Both the position numbers and the translations under genes were made by a program. From contig NZ_FOLG01000010.1 of assembly GCF_900112335.1 (NCBI RefSeq), positions 124,001-188,000 of the forward strand: a stretch of DNA of 64,000 bases, read 5' to 3'. This document shows positions 8,480 through 17,495 of the stretch, piece by piece (positions within the stretch are counted from its first letter, which is position 1; the number at the start of each line of letters is the position of its first letter). The notes under the pieces are model-generated. The model was not told the DNA's origin, did not search any database, and was given only the letters and a program-made list of their open reading frames with translations. This stretch comes from Tropicimonas isoalkanivorans. Its GTDB lineage: Bacteria; Pseudomonadota; Alphaproteobacteria; Rhodobacterales; Rhodobacteraceae.

Positions 8480-9406
8480 ATGACCATACCCAAAACAGAC
8501 GGGCTCCATCGACGTGCCTTCCTTGGCGCGACCGCGGCAGCCTGCATTGTCGGAACAGCACCTCCGCTCATCGCGGCGCCGTCACCTCAAGTCCGCGCCC
8601 TCGTTTTTGCTGGCAGCACCGTGCTGGCCGCGGGCAACGGCCTGATGCGGAGCCAGAACGGCGGCGCGACCTGGCGCGCTGCAGCCGGCCCGGACCAGGA
8701 GCTGAGAGCGCTGACTACCCATCCGCAGCGTCCCGACCGCGTGGTTGCCGCGCTTGATGCGCACGGACTGGCCGTCTCCGACGATGCCGGCGCAAGCTGG
8801 CGGAAAGCGGGCGCCGGGCTACCCGCGGTGGCCATCGACGCGCTCGCCACGGCTGCAACCACCCCCGACACACTTTATGCCGCCATCGCAGGCGACGGGC
8901 TTTGGCGCAGCGAAGATGCCGGCGAGACTTGGGCGTTCGTGATGGACCGACCGTTCCTCGCCGAGGCCGAGCGAGACGTGACCGCGCTCGCTTCGGTCGA
9001 TCTCGCGAGCGGCATGGGGGGTATCTGGCTCTATGCCGGAACCACGTTCGGCATGCAGCGTGTGCCGGATTGCTTCTGCCGCTGGCAGGACGTTCAGCCG
9101 GGGAATGCGCTGGACGCGCTTGTCCCGGGCGGAGACGCCCCCGAAACCCAGCCGCTACCGGAGGGACAGCCAGTGCGCGCGCTGGTGTCTCCGGCGGCGG
9201 CGCCCGCCAGGCTCTATGCGGCGCTTCCCTCCGGCATCTGGTCAACGGACGATGCCGGCATGGTCTGGCGCAAGACCAGCGATGTCGAGGTTCTCGCGAT
9301 CGCGGTAGATCCAGCCACCCCCCTCTCGCTCGTCGCCGCCACGCAAGGCGCTCTCACCTACAGCCGCGACGGCGGCGAAACCTGGACCGCCGGCGCGGTC
9401 ATCTGA
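8480..9406 (+). CDS. Tat-exported BNR/Asp-box beta-propeller protein
   Basis: This 308-residue protein has a twin-arginine leader (HRRAFLGATAAACIVG) and at least five Asp-box repeats of the SxDxGxTW type: SQNGGATW, SDDAGASW, SEDAGETW, a variant at STDDAGMVW, and SRDGGETW. These build a beta-propeller like those in sialidases and Ycf48-like proteins. No enzyme active site is apparent. A Cys pair (DCFC) sits near residue 200. The gene lies 12 nt before a DUF411 gene, and such propellers recur in copper-resistance clusters. Tat export implies folding, perhaps with a cofactor, before secretion. Function is unknown. Confidence 0.8.
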   Translation: MTIPKTDGLHRRAFLGATAAACIVGTAPPLIAAPSPQVRALVFAGSTVLAAGNGLMRSQNGGATWRAAAGPDQELRALTTHPQRPDRVVAALDAHGLAVSDDAGASWRKAGAGLPAVAIDALATAATTPDTLYAAIAGDGLWRSEDAGETWAFVMDRPFLAEAERDVTALASVDLASGMGGIWLYAGTTFGMQRVPDCFCRWQDVQPGNALDALVPGGDAPETQPLPEGQPVRALVSPAAAPARLYAALPSGIWSTDDAGMVWRKTSDVEVLAIAVDPATPLSLVAATQGALTYSRDGGETWTAGAVI

Positions 9407-9417
9407 AGGAGATCCCC

Positions 9418-9837
9418 ATGAAAACGCTCGCACTCTCGCTCGCCCTCCTCACCGCCGCCCCGGCCTTCGCCGGTGAGGCGATCACCGTCTATCGCGACCC
9501 CAGCTGTGGCTGCTGCTCCGCCTGGGCGACGTACATGGAAAAGAAGGGGTTCGACGTGACCATCGTTAACGACACCAATGTCGCCGCACGGGCCATGGCC
9601 GCCGGCGTTCCCGAACCGGGCCTGTCCTGCCACCATGCGGAGGTCGGCGGCTACGGCGTACACGGGCACATCCCAGCCGAAATCGTCGACCGCTTGCTCG
9701 CAGAACGGCCGGCCATTTCTGGGCTCGTCCTGCCTGGGATGCCGCAGAATTCCCCGGGCATGTCACCCGACAAGGTCGGCACGCTGAAGGTGTATTCCTA
9801 TGCGCCGGAGGGCGTGGCGGTCTACTCGAATGAGTAG
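9418..9837 (+). CDS. DUF411 family periplasmic metal-binding protein
   Basis: This 139-residue protein has a Sec signal peptide (MKTLALSLALLTAAPAFAGE) followed by the DUF411 signature YRDPSCGCCSAWATYM. A second conserved part has LSCHHAEVGGYGVHGHIPAE, carrying Cys and several His. DUF411 proteins are small periplasmic proteins of copper and silver resistance loci and are believed to bind metal through these Cys and His. Start ATG at 9418 has AAGGAG at 7 nt. The 3' end overlaps the cytochrome gene by a few bases, so it belongs to the same transcript as the genes on either side. Confidence 0.9.
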   Translation: MKTLALSLALLTAAPAFAGEAITVYRDPSCGCCSAWATYMEKKGFDVTIVNDTNVAARAMAAGVPEPGLSCHHAEVGGYGVHGHIPAEIVDRLLAERPAISGLVLPGMPQNSPGMSPDKVGTLKVYSYAPEGVAVYSNE

Positions 9838-10339
9838 ACTTTGCGGAAAGAGAGGTGTGGTTCCGTACCTCCGGCGACCAGGTAGAACCTTGGCGGCCCA
9901 CCTTTGCATCGCGGCGGCGCTTTCGAGCGCCGCCATCGCGGAGCCGTCCAACGTGAGTTTTCTCGGCTCTACCATGACCCCGGCACAGATCCAGACCGGG
10001 GAGGCACTCTACGCTGAGACCTGCGCGAGTTGCCACGGTGAGAACCGCGAAGGCCAACCGGACTGGCGGCGCAGGCTCGAGACCGGCCGGATGCCGGCCC
10101 CGCCACAGGATGGAACGGGGCACACCTTCACGCATTCGGACGCCGACCTTTTTGCAATGACGAAGTTCGGAATCGAAGCCGTGGTACCCGGCTACGAGAG
10201 CGACATGCCGCCGTTCGAGGGCGTTCTGTCAGACCCGGAGATTGTCGCGATTCTCGCATTCCTGAAGGCACGCTGGCCCGAGGAGAAACTGCGGTTTCAG
10301 GCGGCCCTGCCGTCCATGAGGTCGTCGCCAGACGGTTGA
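9830..10339 (+). CDS. Periplasmic c-type cytochrome, one heme
   Basis: This 169-residue protein has a hydrophobic export signal (TLAAHLCIAAALSSAAIA) and one heme-attachment motif, CASCH, near residue 74. The distal Met is probably in YESDMPPFEG, which fits a class I cytochrome c. Start ATG at 9830 overlaps the end of the DUF411 gene. Closing a copper-resistance operon with a cytochrome c is a recurrent arrangement. It may pass electrons for periplasmic Cu+ oxidation, but no multicopper oxidase gene is visible here, so its partner is unknown. Confidence 0.88.
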   Translation: MSRLCGKRGVVPYLRRPGRTLAAHLCIAAALSSAAIAEPSNVSFLGSTMTPAQIQTGEALYAETCASCHGENREGQPDWRRRLETGRMPAPPQDGTGHTFTHSDADLFAMTKFGIEAVVPGYESDMPPFEGVLSDPEIVAILAFLKARWPEEKLRFQAALPSMRSSPDG

Positions 10340-10471
10340 ATTGAGCCTCGGAAACAGCTTCGTCTCACTTCATATGCCAAAGTCCGCGAATGCTGTCTTA
10401 CCCCCCACCAGCGAGCGGCATCGACGGGCCAGTCTGTGCATTGACCCATCTTGGGCCTGCCAAGTCGACGG

Positions 10472-11257
10472 CTAGTGCATGAGAGGCCCGATTTGACTGG
10501 CGAAACTCCGCATCAGCGGCACTGCAGTTTCGACGAATCCGATCTGTAGCGCCTTGGTGTAGGTGCAGTTCGTGTTCAGGGCTGCCCGCACTCGACCATC
10601 TGGTCCGTGGATCGGAACGGAGACGCTGAGAAGGCCCTCTTCCAGTTCCTGTTCATTGACGCAGTAGCCGTTCATCCGGGCCCGTGAAATTTCGTCTCGA
10701 ACAGCGGACTTGTCTGTCTTCGTAAACGGCGTCAGGGCAACCATCTCAGTGTCAGCCAAGCGGCGGTCGAGTTCGTCTTGGGGCAGATCGGCCAGCAGGA
10801 CACGGCCAGACGCGGAAGAGAAGGCCGAGAGCCGCAGGCCCGTCCGGACAACATAGGCCATGATTTGCCCGACCCGCTCAGAACGGGCAATAAATATGGT
10901 CTCGCTCCCATCAAGGACCGACACTGAGACCGCCTGTTCCAGTTGCGCCGACAACTCGTCGAGGTAGGGTTGGAGTCGTTGATCCAGTCCCATGGCGGAC
11001 AAGTAACTGTAACCGAGCGTCAGAATCTTGGCGGTCAGCTCGAAGGTCTTGCCTTCCTGCTTGGCAAAGCCCTCTTCCACCAGCGTCAGCAGCAGACGTC
11101 GTGCGACTGCGCGATCAAGTTTGGTCCGTTCGGCCACACCCGCCACCGACAGGCGTGGATGCATCGCATCGAAGGCACGAATAACCTTCAGCCCCCGCGC
11201 AAACGACGTGTTGAAGTTCTGGGCATCCTTTATCTGCGCAATGTCGTCTTCAGTCAT
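10472..11257 (-). CDS. IclR family transcriptional regulator
   Basis: This 261-residue regulator has an N-terminal winged helix-turn-helix (about residues 15-75; SVAGVAERTKLDRAVARRLL) and a C-terminal IclR effector domain (about 90-258; NEQELEEGLLSVSVPIHGPDG). The sequence is of the PcaR/PcaU/PobR type that senses aromatic or organic acids. Start ATG at 11257; an upstream in-frame ATG at 11314 lacks a ribosome binding site. It is divergent from tctCBA with 129 bp between them. The probable binding site is the 27-bp element repeated at 11329 and 16111. Confidence 0.9.
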   Translation of the reverse strand: MTEDDIAQIKDAQNFNTSFARGLKVIRAFDAMHPRLSVAGVAERTKLDRAVARRLLLTLVEEGFAKQEGKTFELTAKILTLGYSYLSAMGLDQRLQPYLDELSAQLEQAVSVSVLDGSETIFIARSERVGQIMAYVVRTGLRLSAFSSASGRVLLADLPQDELDRRLADTEMVALTPFTKTDKSAVRDEISRARMNGYCVNEQELEEGLLSVSVPIHGPDGRVRAALNTNCTYTKALQIGFVETAVPLMRSFASQIGPLMH

Positions 11258-11328
11258 GCTCTGTCCGCTCCCCAAGGAGGTGTACCGCGCGCGGCCCAGG
11301 TTGACAGCCCACATATCTAAGATATTAT

Positions 11329-11355
11329 CGCACCAATGAGCGGTATGCGCACAAC
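11329..11355 (-). promoter_or_regulatory. Operator candidate, copy 1 (tctC promoter)
   Basis: Read on the minus strand the 27 bases begin GTTGTGCGCATACCGCTCAT and end TGGTGCG. They match the element at 16111-16137 at 24 of 27 positions. It ends 31 nt before the tctC GTG start, in the divergent iclR-tctC gap. Binding by the IclR protein is inferred. Confidence 0.7.
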
Positions 11356-11386
11356 ATTACCGCTCCAGTGTGGAGGAGGCAATACC

Positions 11387-12367
11387 GTGAAGACGCAGAC
11401 CTACCGAATTCTCGTTGCAACAGCAGGACTTGCGGCGTTCGCTGGCGCCTCGGGGGCGCTCGCAGACGACTACCCAAGCCGTCCCGTTTCCCTGATCGTC
11501 GGATTTGCCCCGGGCGGCCCGGCAGACACATTGGCCCGCATTGTCGCCAAGGAAATGAACGCGGATCTCGGCCAGCCCGTCGTGGTCGAGAACAAACCGG
11601 GCGCCGGCAGTACGATTGCCGCACGCGAAGTCGCAAAGGCCGATCCGGACGGCTACACGATCCTGTTCGTGACCAGTGGACACGCCGGCAACTTCTCCTA
11701 CTACCCCAACCTCGACTTCGAGGCTTCGGACCTGACCGGCGTCGCGGGCATCGCAAGCACGCCGATTGTTATTACGACCGGCCCCGACTCACCCTTTACC
11801 TCGCTCGGCGACCTAATCGAGGCCGCCAAGGCCGACCCCGAAACGCTGACCTACGCGGCTGGTGGCGGCGGTGCGACGCTGACGGCGCTGTCTGCCGCAA
11901 CCTTCCTCGACAAGGCCGATATCTCGGCGATCCCGGTCAGCTATGGCGGCTCGGGGCCCCAGAACGTCGACCTGATGGGCGGCGTGCTCGACTTCGCCTT
12001 CGACACCGTATCGGGATCGGCCGCGCTCATACAAAACGACCAGATCAAGGCTCTCGCGGTGACCTCGGATAAGCGTAGCGACGTGCTGCCCGACGTGCCG
12101 ACCGTCACCGAGAGCGGCCTTGACAATTTCGACCAGATCCTCGGATGGTTCGGCATGCTGGCCCCCGCCGGCACCGACCCCGAGATCATCGCCACCCTCA
12201 ATGGCGCCGTGGTGTCTGCCTTGGAGTCCGAAGCCGTCCTGACTCAGCTGTCCAGCCAAGGCCTGGAGCCGATGAAAATGGATCCGGAGGAATTCGACGC
12301 CTGGTTGGTCAGCGAGACCGACCGTTGGGGCGGGCTGATCAAGTCGCTGGGACTGTCCGCGGAATAG
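11387..12367 (+). CDS. tctC: Tripartite tricarboxylate transporter binding protein TctC (Bug family)
   Basis: This 326-residue periplasmic protein has a Sec leader (ILVATAGLAAFAGASGALAD). It carries the Bug-family motifs YPSRPVSLIVGFAPGGPADT near the N-terminus, VENKPGAGSTIAAREVAKA and DGYTIL, and the usual C-terminal LxKxxGL-like end. It captures a carboxylate in the periplasm and delivers it to TctAB. The start is taken as GTG at 11387 because GGAGGA lies 9 nt upstream; the ATG at 11336 would place the signal peptide too far in and overlaps the operator. First gene of tctCBA. The substrate is unknown. Confidence 0.92.
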   Translation: MKTQTYRILVATAGLAAFAGASGALADDYPSRPVSLIVGFAPGGPADTLARIVAKEMNADLGQPVVVENKPGAGSTIAAREVAKADPDGYTILFVTSGHAGNFSYYPNLDFEASDLTGVAGIASTPIVITTGPDSPFTSLGDLIEAAKADPETLTYAAGGGGATLTALSAATFLDKADISAIPVSYGGSGPQNVDLMGGVLDFAFDTVSGSAALIQNDQIKALAVTSDKRSDVLPDVPTVTESGLDNFDQILGWFGMLAPAGTDPEIIATLNGAVVSALESEAVLTQLSSQGLEPMKMDPEEFDAWLVSETDRWGGLIKSLGLSAE

Positions 12368-12421
12368 GCTACTCTGACGGCGCCGGGTAAACCGGCGCCA
12401 TCCCGGATTCGGGGGCTCCTC

Positions 12422-12856
12422 TTGCAGAAACCGAGCTTGCAAAACCTGCTTCTTGCAGGGCTTTCCGCCAGCATCGCGCTGATCGGACTTTACGGCGCCT
12501 GGGGGATGGATCTCGGTTCACTGCGCAGAATCGGCCAGGGCGCCTTTCCAGTGGCGATGTCGGTCTTGTTGTTGATCCTCGCCGCCGCGGTGGTGTTCTC
12601 TCGGTCAGACAGGCCGGTACACGCACCACCGAAACGCACACTTCTCCTGGTCAGCGGCAGCATGATTGCCTTCGCGCTGCTGCTTCCAATCGCCGGGCTC
12701 ATCGGGGCGGTGATCGCCGCGACGGTGATCTGCGCTGCAGCTTCTTCCGAAAGCCGCGTGATCGAAACCATTGCACTGAGCGTCTTTCTGGCCGCCAGTT
12801 TCGCGGCCCTCTTCGTTTATGGCCTCGGACTGACCATTCCGCTCGGGCCGGAGTGA
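12422..12856 (+). CDS. tctB: Tripartite tricarboxylate transporter small membrane subunit TctB
   Basis: This 144-residue membrane protein has four hydrophobic segments and the family motif RRIGQGAFPVAMSVLLLILA. TctB is the small permease subunit pairing with TctA. Start TTG at 12422 follows GGGGGCTCC. Gap to tctC is 54 nt and tctA begins 3 nt after its stop. Confidence 0.88.
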   Translation: MQKPSLQNLLLAGLSASIALIGLYGAWGMDLGSLRRIGQGAFPVAMSVLLLILAAAVVFSRSDRPVHAPPKRTLLLVSGSMIAFALLLPIAGLIGAVIAATVICAAASSESRVIETIALSVFLAASFAALFVYGLGLTIPLGPE

Positions 12857-12859
12857 AAA

Positions 12860-14362
12860 ATGGACCTGTTTTCCAATCTCGCCCTGGGTTTCTCCGTCGC
12901 GATCTCCCCCATGGCCCTTCTGATCTGTCTGCTTGGGGTCTCTCTGGGCATGGTGGTTGGCGTCCTACCGGGCCTCGGCGCGATCACGGCGATCGCGATG
13001 CTGCTACCAGTCACCTACTATCTCGAGCCTACCCATGCGTTGATCATGCTGGCAGGCATCTACTACGGCGCCGCATTCGGTGGCTCAACCGCCTCCATCC
13101 TGTTGAACCTGCCGGGCACACCTTCCTCGGCAATCACCGCGCTCGACGGCTATCCGTTAGGGCAGAAGGGAAAGGCCGGTGTGGCCCTTCTGGTCGCCGC
13201 GATGTCCTCGTTTTTTGGCGGAACGGTCGGCGTCTTGCTCCTGGCGACGGTGGCTCCGGCGCTGGTCAAGGTCGCGCTGAGTTTTTCCTCGGCTGAGTAT
13301 TTTAGCGTCATGCTGCTCGGTCTCATCGCGGCAGTCACGCTGGCAGAAGGGTCCCCGATCAAGGGGCTTATCGCGGTCGCCATCGGCTTGCTGTTTGGAT
13401 TGGTCGGCGCCGATCCTCAGACGGGCTCGGTGCGCTATGGGTTCGGTATCCCACAAATGTTCGATGGATTCAGCCTCGTCGCGGTGGTCATGGGACTGTT
13501 CGGCGTGGCCGAGGTCATGGCAAACGTCGGCAATGACAGCGGGCACCGCGCGACGCACCGTATCTCCTTTCGCGAGATGTTGCCCAGTCGGGCCGAGCTC
13601 AGGCAGACAATCAAGCCGATCCTGCGCGGCAGTGCCGTTGGCTCTGCAGTCGGCATCCTTCCCGGCACCGGCGTGGTTGTGGCCAGTTTCATGGCCTATG
13701 CGCTGGAGAAGAAGATCTCGAAGACTCCGGAGCGTTTCGGGCAAGGCGCCATCGAAGGAATCTCGGCGCCGGAAGCCGCCAACAACGCCTGCACACAGAC
13801 CACGTTCATCCCCACGCTTGCCATCGGCATTCCTGGGGATGCGGTCACCGCAATCATGCTGAGTGCGCTGATTCTCCATGGCATCACGCCTGGCCCCACG
13901 GTGATAGCGTCACAGCCAGACATGTTCTGGGGGCTCGTCGTCAGCTTCTGGATCGGTAACCTGATCCTCGTGATCATGAACATTCCCCTCGTCGGGATTT
14001 GGGTGAAGTTGCTGTCGATCCCCTATCGGCTGATGTACCCCAGCATCATCCTGTTCATCTGCATCGGGGTCTACTCGGTGAACAACAGCGTCTTCGACAT
14101 TTTCGTGGCACTGGGGTTCGGCCTGCTGGGCCTGTTCATGCGCATGATTGGCCTGTCCACGGCCCCGCTCCTGCTCGGGTTCGTTCTTGGTCCGATGATG
14201 GAAAGCCACTTCCGCCGGGCCCTGACACTCGCGCGCGGTGACCTCGGCGTCTTTTTCGACCGCCCCGTCAGCGCAGTCTTCCTTCTGCTCTGCGCTTTGT
14301 TCGTGGTCAGCTGGATCATTTCGGCACGCCGGACAAAACGCAAAAAAGCAAACGCGGGCTGA
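12860..14362 (+). CDS. tctA: Tripartite tricarboxylate transporter large permease TctA
   Basis: This 500-residue permease has about 12 transmembrane helices. It shows the TctA hallmarks GVLPGLGAITAIAMLLP, YYGAAFGGSTASILLNLPG and the second inverted copy GILPGTGVVVASFMAYALEK with PEAANNA. It is driven by the ion gradient and imports the acid bound by TctC. Start ATG at 12860. It completes tctCBA and is convergent with the FAD oxidoreductase. The length is normal for the family (about 500). Confidence 0.95.
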   Translation: MDLFSNLALGFSVAISPMALLICLLGVSLGMVVGVLPGLGAITAIAMLLPVTYYLEPTHALIMLAGIYYGAAFGGSTASILLNLPGTPSSAITALDGYPLGQKGKAGVALLVAAMSSFFGGTVGVLLLATVAPALVKVALSFSSAEYFSVMLLGLIAAVTLAEGSPIKGLIAVAIGLLFGLVGADPQTGSVRYGFGIPQMFDGFSLVAVVMGLFGVAEVMANVGNDSGHRATHRISFREMLPSRAELRQTIKPILRGSAVGSAVGILPGTGVVVASFMAYALEKKISKTPERFGQGAIEGISAPEAANNACTQTTFIPTLAIGIPGDAVTAIMLSALILHGITPGPTVIASQPDMFWGLVVSFWIGNLILVIMNIPLVGIWVKLLSIPYRLMYPSIILFICIGVYSVNNSVFDIFVALGFGLLGLFMRMIGLSTAPLLLGFVLGPMMESHFRRALTLARGDLGVFFDRPVSAVFLLLCALFVVSWIISARRTKRKKANAG

Positions 14363-14438
14363 TCGTCCTCGCGACAAACGAGCGTAGATCGCCTGGGTCG
14401 GATTTCGGGTGTTGAAGGTCCGCGAAAGTCGACGGCGG

Positions 14439-16088
14439 TCAGGCTGGCGGCCGGTACCCGGTTCGCGTCCGTGGCGTCAGCGCGCCGAAGCGGGGCCACT
14501 CGAGCATCACGCCTGAAGCCTTCAGAACCGCTTGCAGGTTGGCCAACTTTTCACCGTGACGGAAGGCGCGCGGCGGCATGCCCTCACGGAGCGACAAGGC
14601 GGCCAACGTGCCACTCGCTTCGCCAATGCTCCATTCCACCGGATGCACCCGGTAGGCACCGTTGGTAATGCGTGTCGTTCCGATGTTCTTGCACGCCGGC
14701 AGCAGGTTCTGGACCCTCACGGGCAGCAGCGCCCCCAACGGGATTTGGAACGGGAAGCAGTCGATGTCGACGGTATTGCGGTTTCCAAGGGAATTCGGGT
14801 GCAGATCGATCCTGTAGGCACCTATGCCTACAGAATCCGCGAAGTCTTCGGCGGCCTCTACCCCTGGTCGCGCAGCGCATCCGATATGCTGCTCCAGCAC
14901 CGTGAACTCGGCCTGGATCCGGTAGCCCTCGCGCCAGTAAGGCTGCATCGCCGTCCCGTCCGCCGTTCCGAGCACATCGCCGCGCGGGATCAGTCCATGG
15001 TACCCATAGCCCCCGTCATGTCGCGGCGCCTCCGTCTGCATCCAGTAGAGGAACGAGAGGCTGAGCTGGCGCGCCTCTTCTACAGTCGCGGCATCCTGGC
15101 TGGCATCGCCTGTTATCGCGGGGTTGAACCAGTAATCCATCTGCGGCCAGTTCGCGATGGTGATATCGCTGGGATAGCTGCCGTCTCTGAAGTTCCGACG
15201 GTACGCAATCCGGCGCGCGTGCCACAGGTCGAAGAGGTACGGCGTGTCGGTATCACCGGCAAAAAGCGGTCGTTCCAGCGGCTCGTGCGTGACATGGTTG
15301 CTTACCGTCCAGTCGAACTGCGGCCCGGGCCAGAATGGCAGCCTCATGTCGCGGAAGGTTTCGTACCTGGAAGGCTTTTCGATCACATGGTGGCCGTCTG
15401 GATCGTAGGATAGGGCCATTCCCCAGGTGATTGCCTGTTGATCCGTCGGGTCGGCGGGCCCCTCGATCGCGTGAAGCTCGCCCGTCGTCTCGCGACTTTC
15501 GGCCCCCAGAACATGCTCCACGTGTGCAAGCGGGAGCAGAACGCCGGTCTCCGTTGCATCGATCACCACACGGGCCTCGACAGTAACAGTCTCGCCCTCG
15601 GGCGCTTCGTAAATCACTGCACGGCAGCGGTCGCCATCCATGTTGACCGAAGCGGGCGCGAGCCCGTGCAGCACCTTGAGGCGGCCGGCCGAGACATGCG
15701 GCGCCAGCATGTCGTTGATCACCGCCAAGGCGACACGTGGCTCGTGGCAAAGACTGCCGATGTTGCCCTGCCCGGGGTTCAGATAGACCTCTGCCCGGGC
15801 CATTTCGGTCAACGGCATGTTCCGCCGGTAGTAGCTCCGAATTGCACGTCGGAATGTGTGATAACTCGCCGAGTGTATAAGCTGTTCGGCCCATGGCCCC
15901 TCGTCCAACGGAACGCCTTGAGCTGTAAGCTGCCCCCCGAGCCAAGGCAGGGTCTCTGTCACGATCACATCGGCACCGAGCCTCAGCGCCGCGAGGGTTG
16001 CGCTGACCCCTCCCAGGCCGCCTCCGACCACAAGAACATCCGTCTTGTGCATCGCTTCGGAAAGGCGTGACACGTCGGAGTGGGCCAT
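14439..16088 (-). CDS. FAD-dependent oxidoreductase (PF12831 type)
   Basis: This 549-residue flavoenzyme has an N-terminal Rossmann FAD site (VLVVGGGLGGVSATLAALRLG with the acidic end of strand 2 in VTE). It resembles the FAD_oxidored family, with GGQLTAQGVPLDEG after the first fold and IGTTRITNGAYRVHP near the C-terminus. Members oxidise or dehydrate organic acids or act on unknown substrates. Start ATG at 16088 is preceded by AGGGAAGGG; a GTG at 16097 is possible. The promoter carries the same 27-bp element as tctC, so it is likely the enzyme that acts on the acid imported by TctCBA. The substrate is not known. Confidence 0.88.
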   Translation of the reverse strand: MAHSDVSRLSEAMHKTDVLVVGGGLGGVSATLAALRLGADVIVTETLPWLGGQLTAQGVPLDEGPWAEQLIHSASYHTFRRAIRSYYRRNMPLTEMARAEVYLNPGQGNIGSLCHEPRVALAVINDMLAPHVSAGRLKVLHGLAPASVNMDGDRCRAVIYEAPEGETVTVEARVVIDATETGVLLPLAHVEHVLGAESRETTGELHAIEGPADPTDQQAITWGMALSYDPDGHHVIEKPSRYETFRDMRLPFWPGPQFDWTVSNHVTHEPLERPLFAGDTDTPYLFDLWHARRIAYRRNFRDGSYPSDITIANWPQMDYWFNPAITGDASQDAATVEEARQLSLSFLYWMQTEAPRHDGGYGYHGLIPRGDVLGTADGTAMQPYWREGYRIQAEFTVLEQHIGCAARPGVEAAEDFADSVGIGAYRIDLHPNSLGNRNTVDIDCFPFQIPLGALLPVRVQNLLPACKNIGTTRITNGAYRVHPVEWSIGEASGTLAALSLREGMPPRAFRHGEKLANLQAVLKASGVMLEWPRFGALTPRTRTGYRPPA

Positions 16089-16097
16089 AACGGGCAC

Positions 16098-16763
16098 CCT
16101 TCCCTACACAGTTGTGCGTATATCGCTCATTTGTGCGTTTTAAAGGACGCGTCGCGCTGCGTCAATTTAGTTTGCGGGCCGTTGGCGCGACTTATGGCGA
16201 GCCTCCACGAAGACACGACCAAAAGGCTCAAGCGCTTGCCGGTGTCAAACATCGGCCCGCGGGCTTCCAAACTTCAGCCTTGATTGACGCCCATTCCTGT
16301 CCGAGGCACGGAATGGAGCGGTTGTATGGGCATTGATTATGAGGGTACGTCGTACGACGATTTTTATGGCATCATCCCCAGTGCAAATATCAATCGCCCT
16401 CCAGCAGCCACCGGCAAGGCGCGGCGCAGGGGTTTGGATGCCCTACCTTTCCGCAGGTCCCCGGGCCAGGGAAAGCTCGCGACTGGATCGCTCGAACAGT
16501 GCCTCGACATCGTCATGCGTGAGAGTGGGCAAATTCCGTTCACAAATGGCTTTGACAGCCCCAGCGGGTGAGGAACCCGCGCCCCGACGCGCCGGTACCG
16601 GGGTATCCGCATACGAGTATTGAACTGCGGCACTCATTGGCATCAATCAGCCCCCTGCGTCTTCGTACAAGATCTGTCCACGCCACCCTCCGTGGGGCGG
16701 GAATCTCGTCGCAAGGGAGAGCCCCCTTCAACCAACGCCATCCATCGATGCTGTTTCAAGCCA
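16098..16763. other. Intergenic region, promoter of the FAD gene and no supported gene
   Basis: Apart from the operator at 16111-16137, nothing convincing is seen. A minus-strand frame at 16443-16646 (containing AICERNLPTLTHDDVEALFERS) reads like a possible gene scrap but matches no family I know. Confidence 0.5.
16111..16137 (+). promoter_or_regulatory. Operator candidate, copy 2 (FAD oxidoreductase promoter)
   Basis: The 27 bases begin GTTGTGCGTATATCGCTCAT and end TTGTGCG. They differ from the tctC copy at three positions only. The element contains a direct repeat TTGTGCG, 19 nt apart. It starts 22 nt before the ATG and faces its gene in the same orientation as copy 1. Confidence 0.7.
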
Positions 16764-17396
16764 TCACGAGGCGGCGCGGAGCCCTCCCGAATTTGCCCGC
16801 TTGGCGGCATCCGATACCAATGCCGGCATGCTCAGCAGGCAATAGTTCCGCCCGTCGCTTTCGCACCGGTAGGTCCGACCGATCTGCGAAACATCATGCC
16901 CCAAACCGCGCAGCGCCCGTTGCAGGGGCGGCGGAGACAAAGAAACCAGAACCTTCGCGCCCTGGTCGCTGGCCATCTGGGCCAGCCCGTCGACAATCAG
17001 GTTCAAGCAGGTTTTCCGCGCATCGGCCCCGGTGACGGAGTCGTCGATGATAAGCCGCGTACACTCCCAACTGATCTCCGGATCAAACGAGCCGGTCACG
17101 AGGTCAGACGGGATACCCTCTATCTTGCCCAGCATCGCATCCTGGAACATGCTGGTCTTCGTTCCCCAGACTGCGTTTACCGGCATTGTGCGAGCACCGC
17201 CGACAAGCCTCTCGCCATCCAGGACGAGCGAATAGAAGGCCGCCGGGTTATCGTACTCATCCATTTCGACGATATCGTTGTGCGGGATGTCCCAATTCAG
17301 CGTGTCCACGAACAGGCGCTTGCGCAGCCGCAAGAATTCGTAGAACGCATTTCCGTGCTCATGCATGGTCGCCATGCTGAAGCATATGTTTCGCAT
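16764..17396 (-). CDS. luxI: Acyl-homoserine-lactone synthase (LuxI family)
   Basis: This 210-residue GNAT-fold enzyme makes an N-acyl-homoserine lactone from SAM and an acyl carrier. The invariant LuxI residues are visible: Arg/Phe in LRKRLFVD, Trp in NWDIP, the acidic pair in EMDEYD, Arg in GGARTMP and Glu/Arg in WECTR. Length is normal for LuxI. Start ATG at 17396, with an alternative ATG at 17375. It lies about 100 nt downstream of the luxR gene on the same strand. The C-terminus (SDAAKRANSGGLRAAS) is unstructured. The acyl chain cannot be told from sequence. Confidence 0.9.
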   Translation of the reverse strand: MRNICFSMATMHEHGNAFYEFLRLRKRLFVDTLNWDIPHNDIVEMDEYDNPAAFYSLVLDGERLVGGARTMPVNAVWGTKTSMFQDAMLGKIEGIPSDLVTGSFDPEISWECTRLIIDDSVTGADARKTCLNLIVDGLAQMASDQGAKVLVSLSPPPLQRALRGLGHDVSQIGRTYRCESDGRNYCLLSMPALVSDAAKRANSGGLRAAS

Positions 17397-17479
17397 ACGT
17401 CGGTCCCCACCGTCTTTGGCTCGATACTGACGGTGCGGGCTGGAGTTGGAACTGTAATCTCGGAGCCGACTCGGTAATG

Positions 17480-17495
17480 TTGCCTAGCGTGGCAA
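17480..17495. repeat. Dyad TTGCC-6-GGCAA between luxR and luxI
   Basis: A perfect 5-bp inverted repeat with a 6-nt centre sits immediately after the luxR stop and 84 nt before luxI. It could be a LuxR-bound operator for luxI or a weak intergenic hairpin. No T-run follows it on either strand. Confidence 0.3.
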
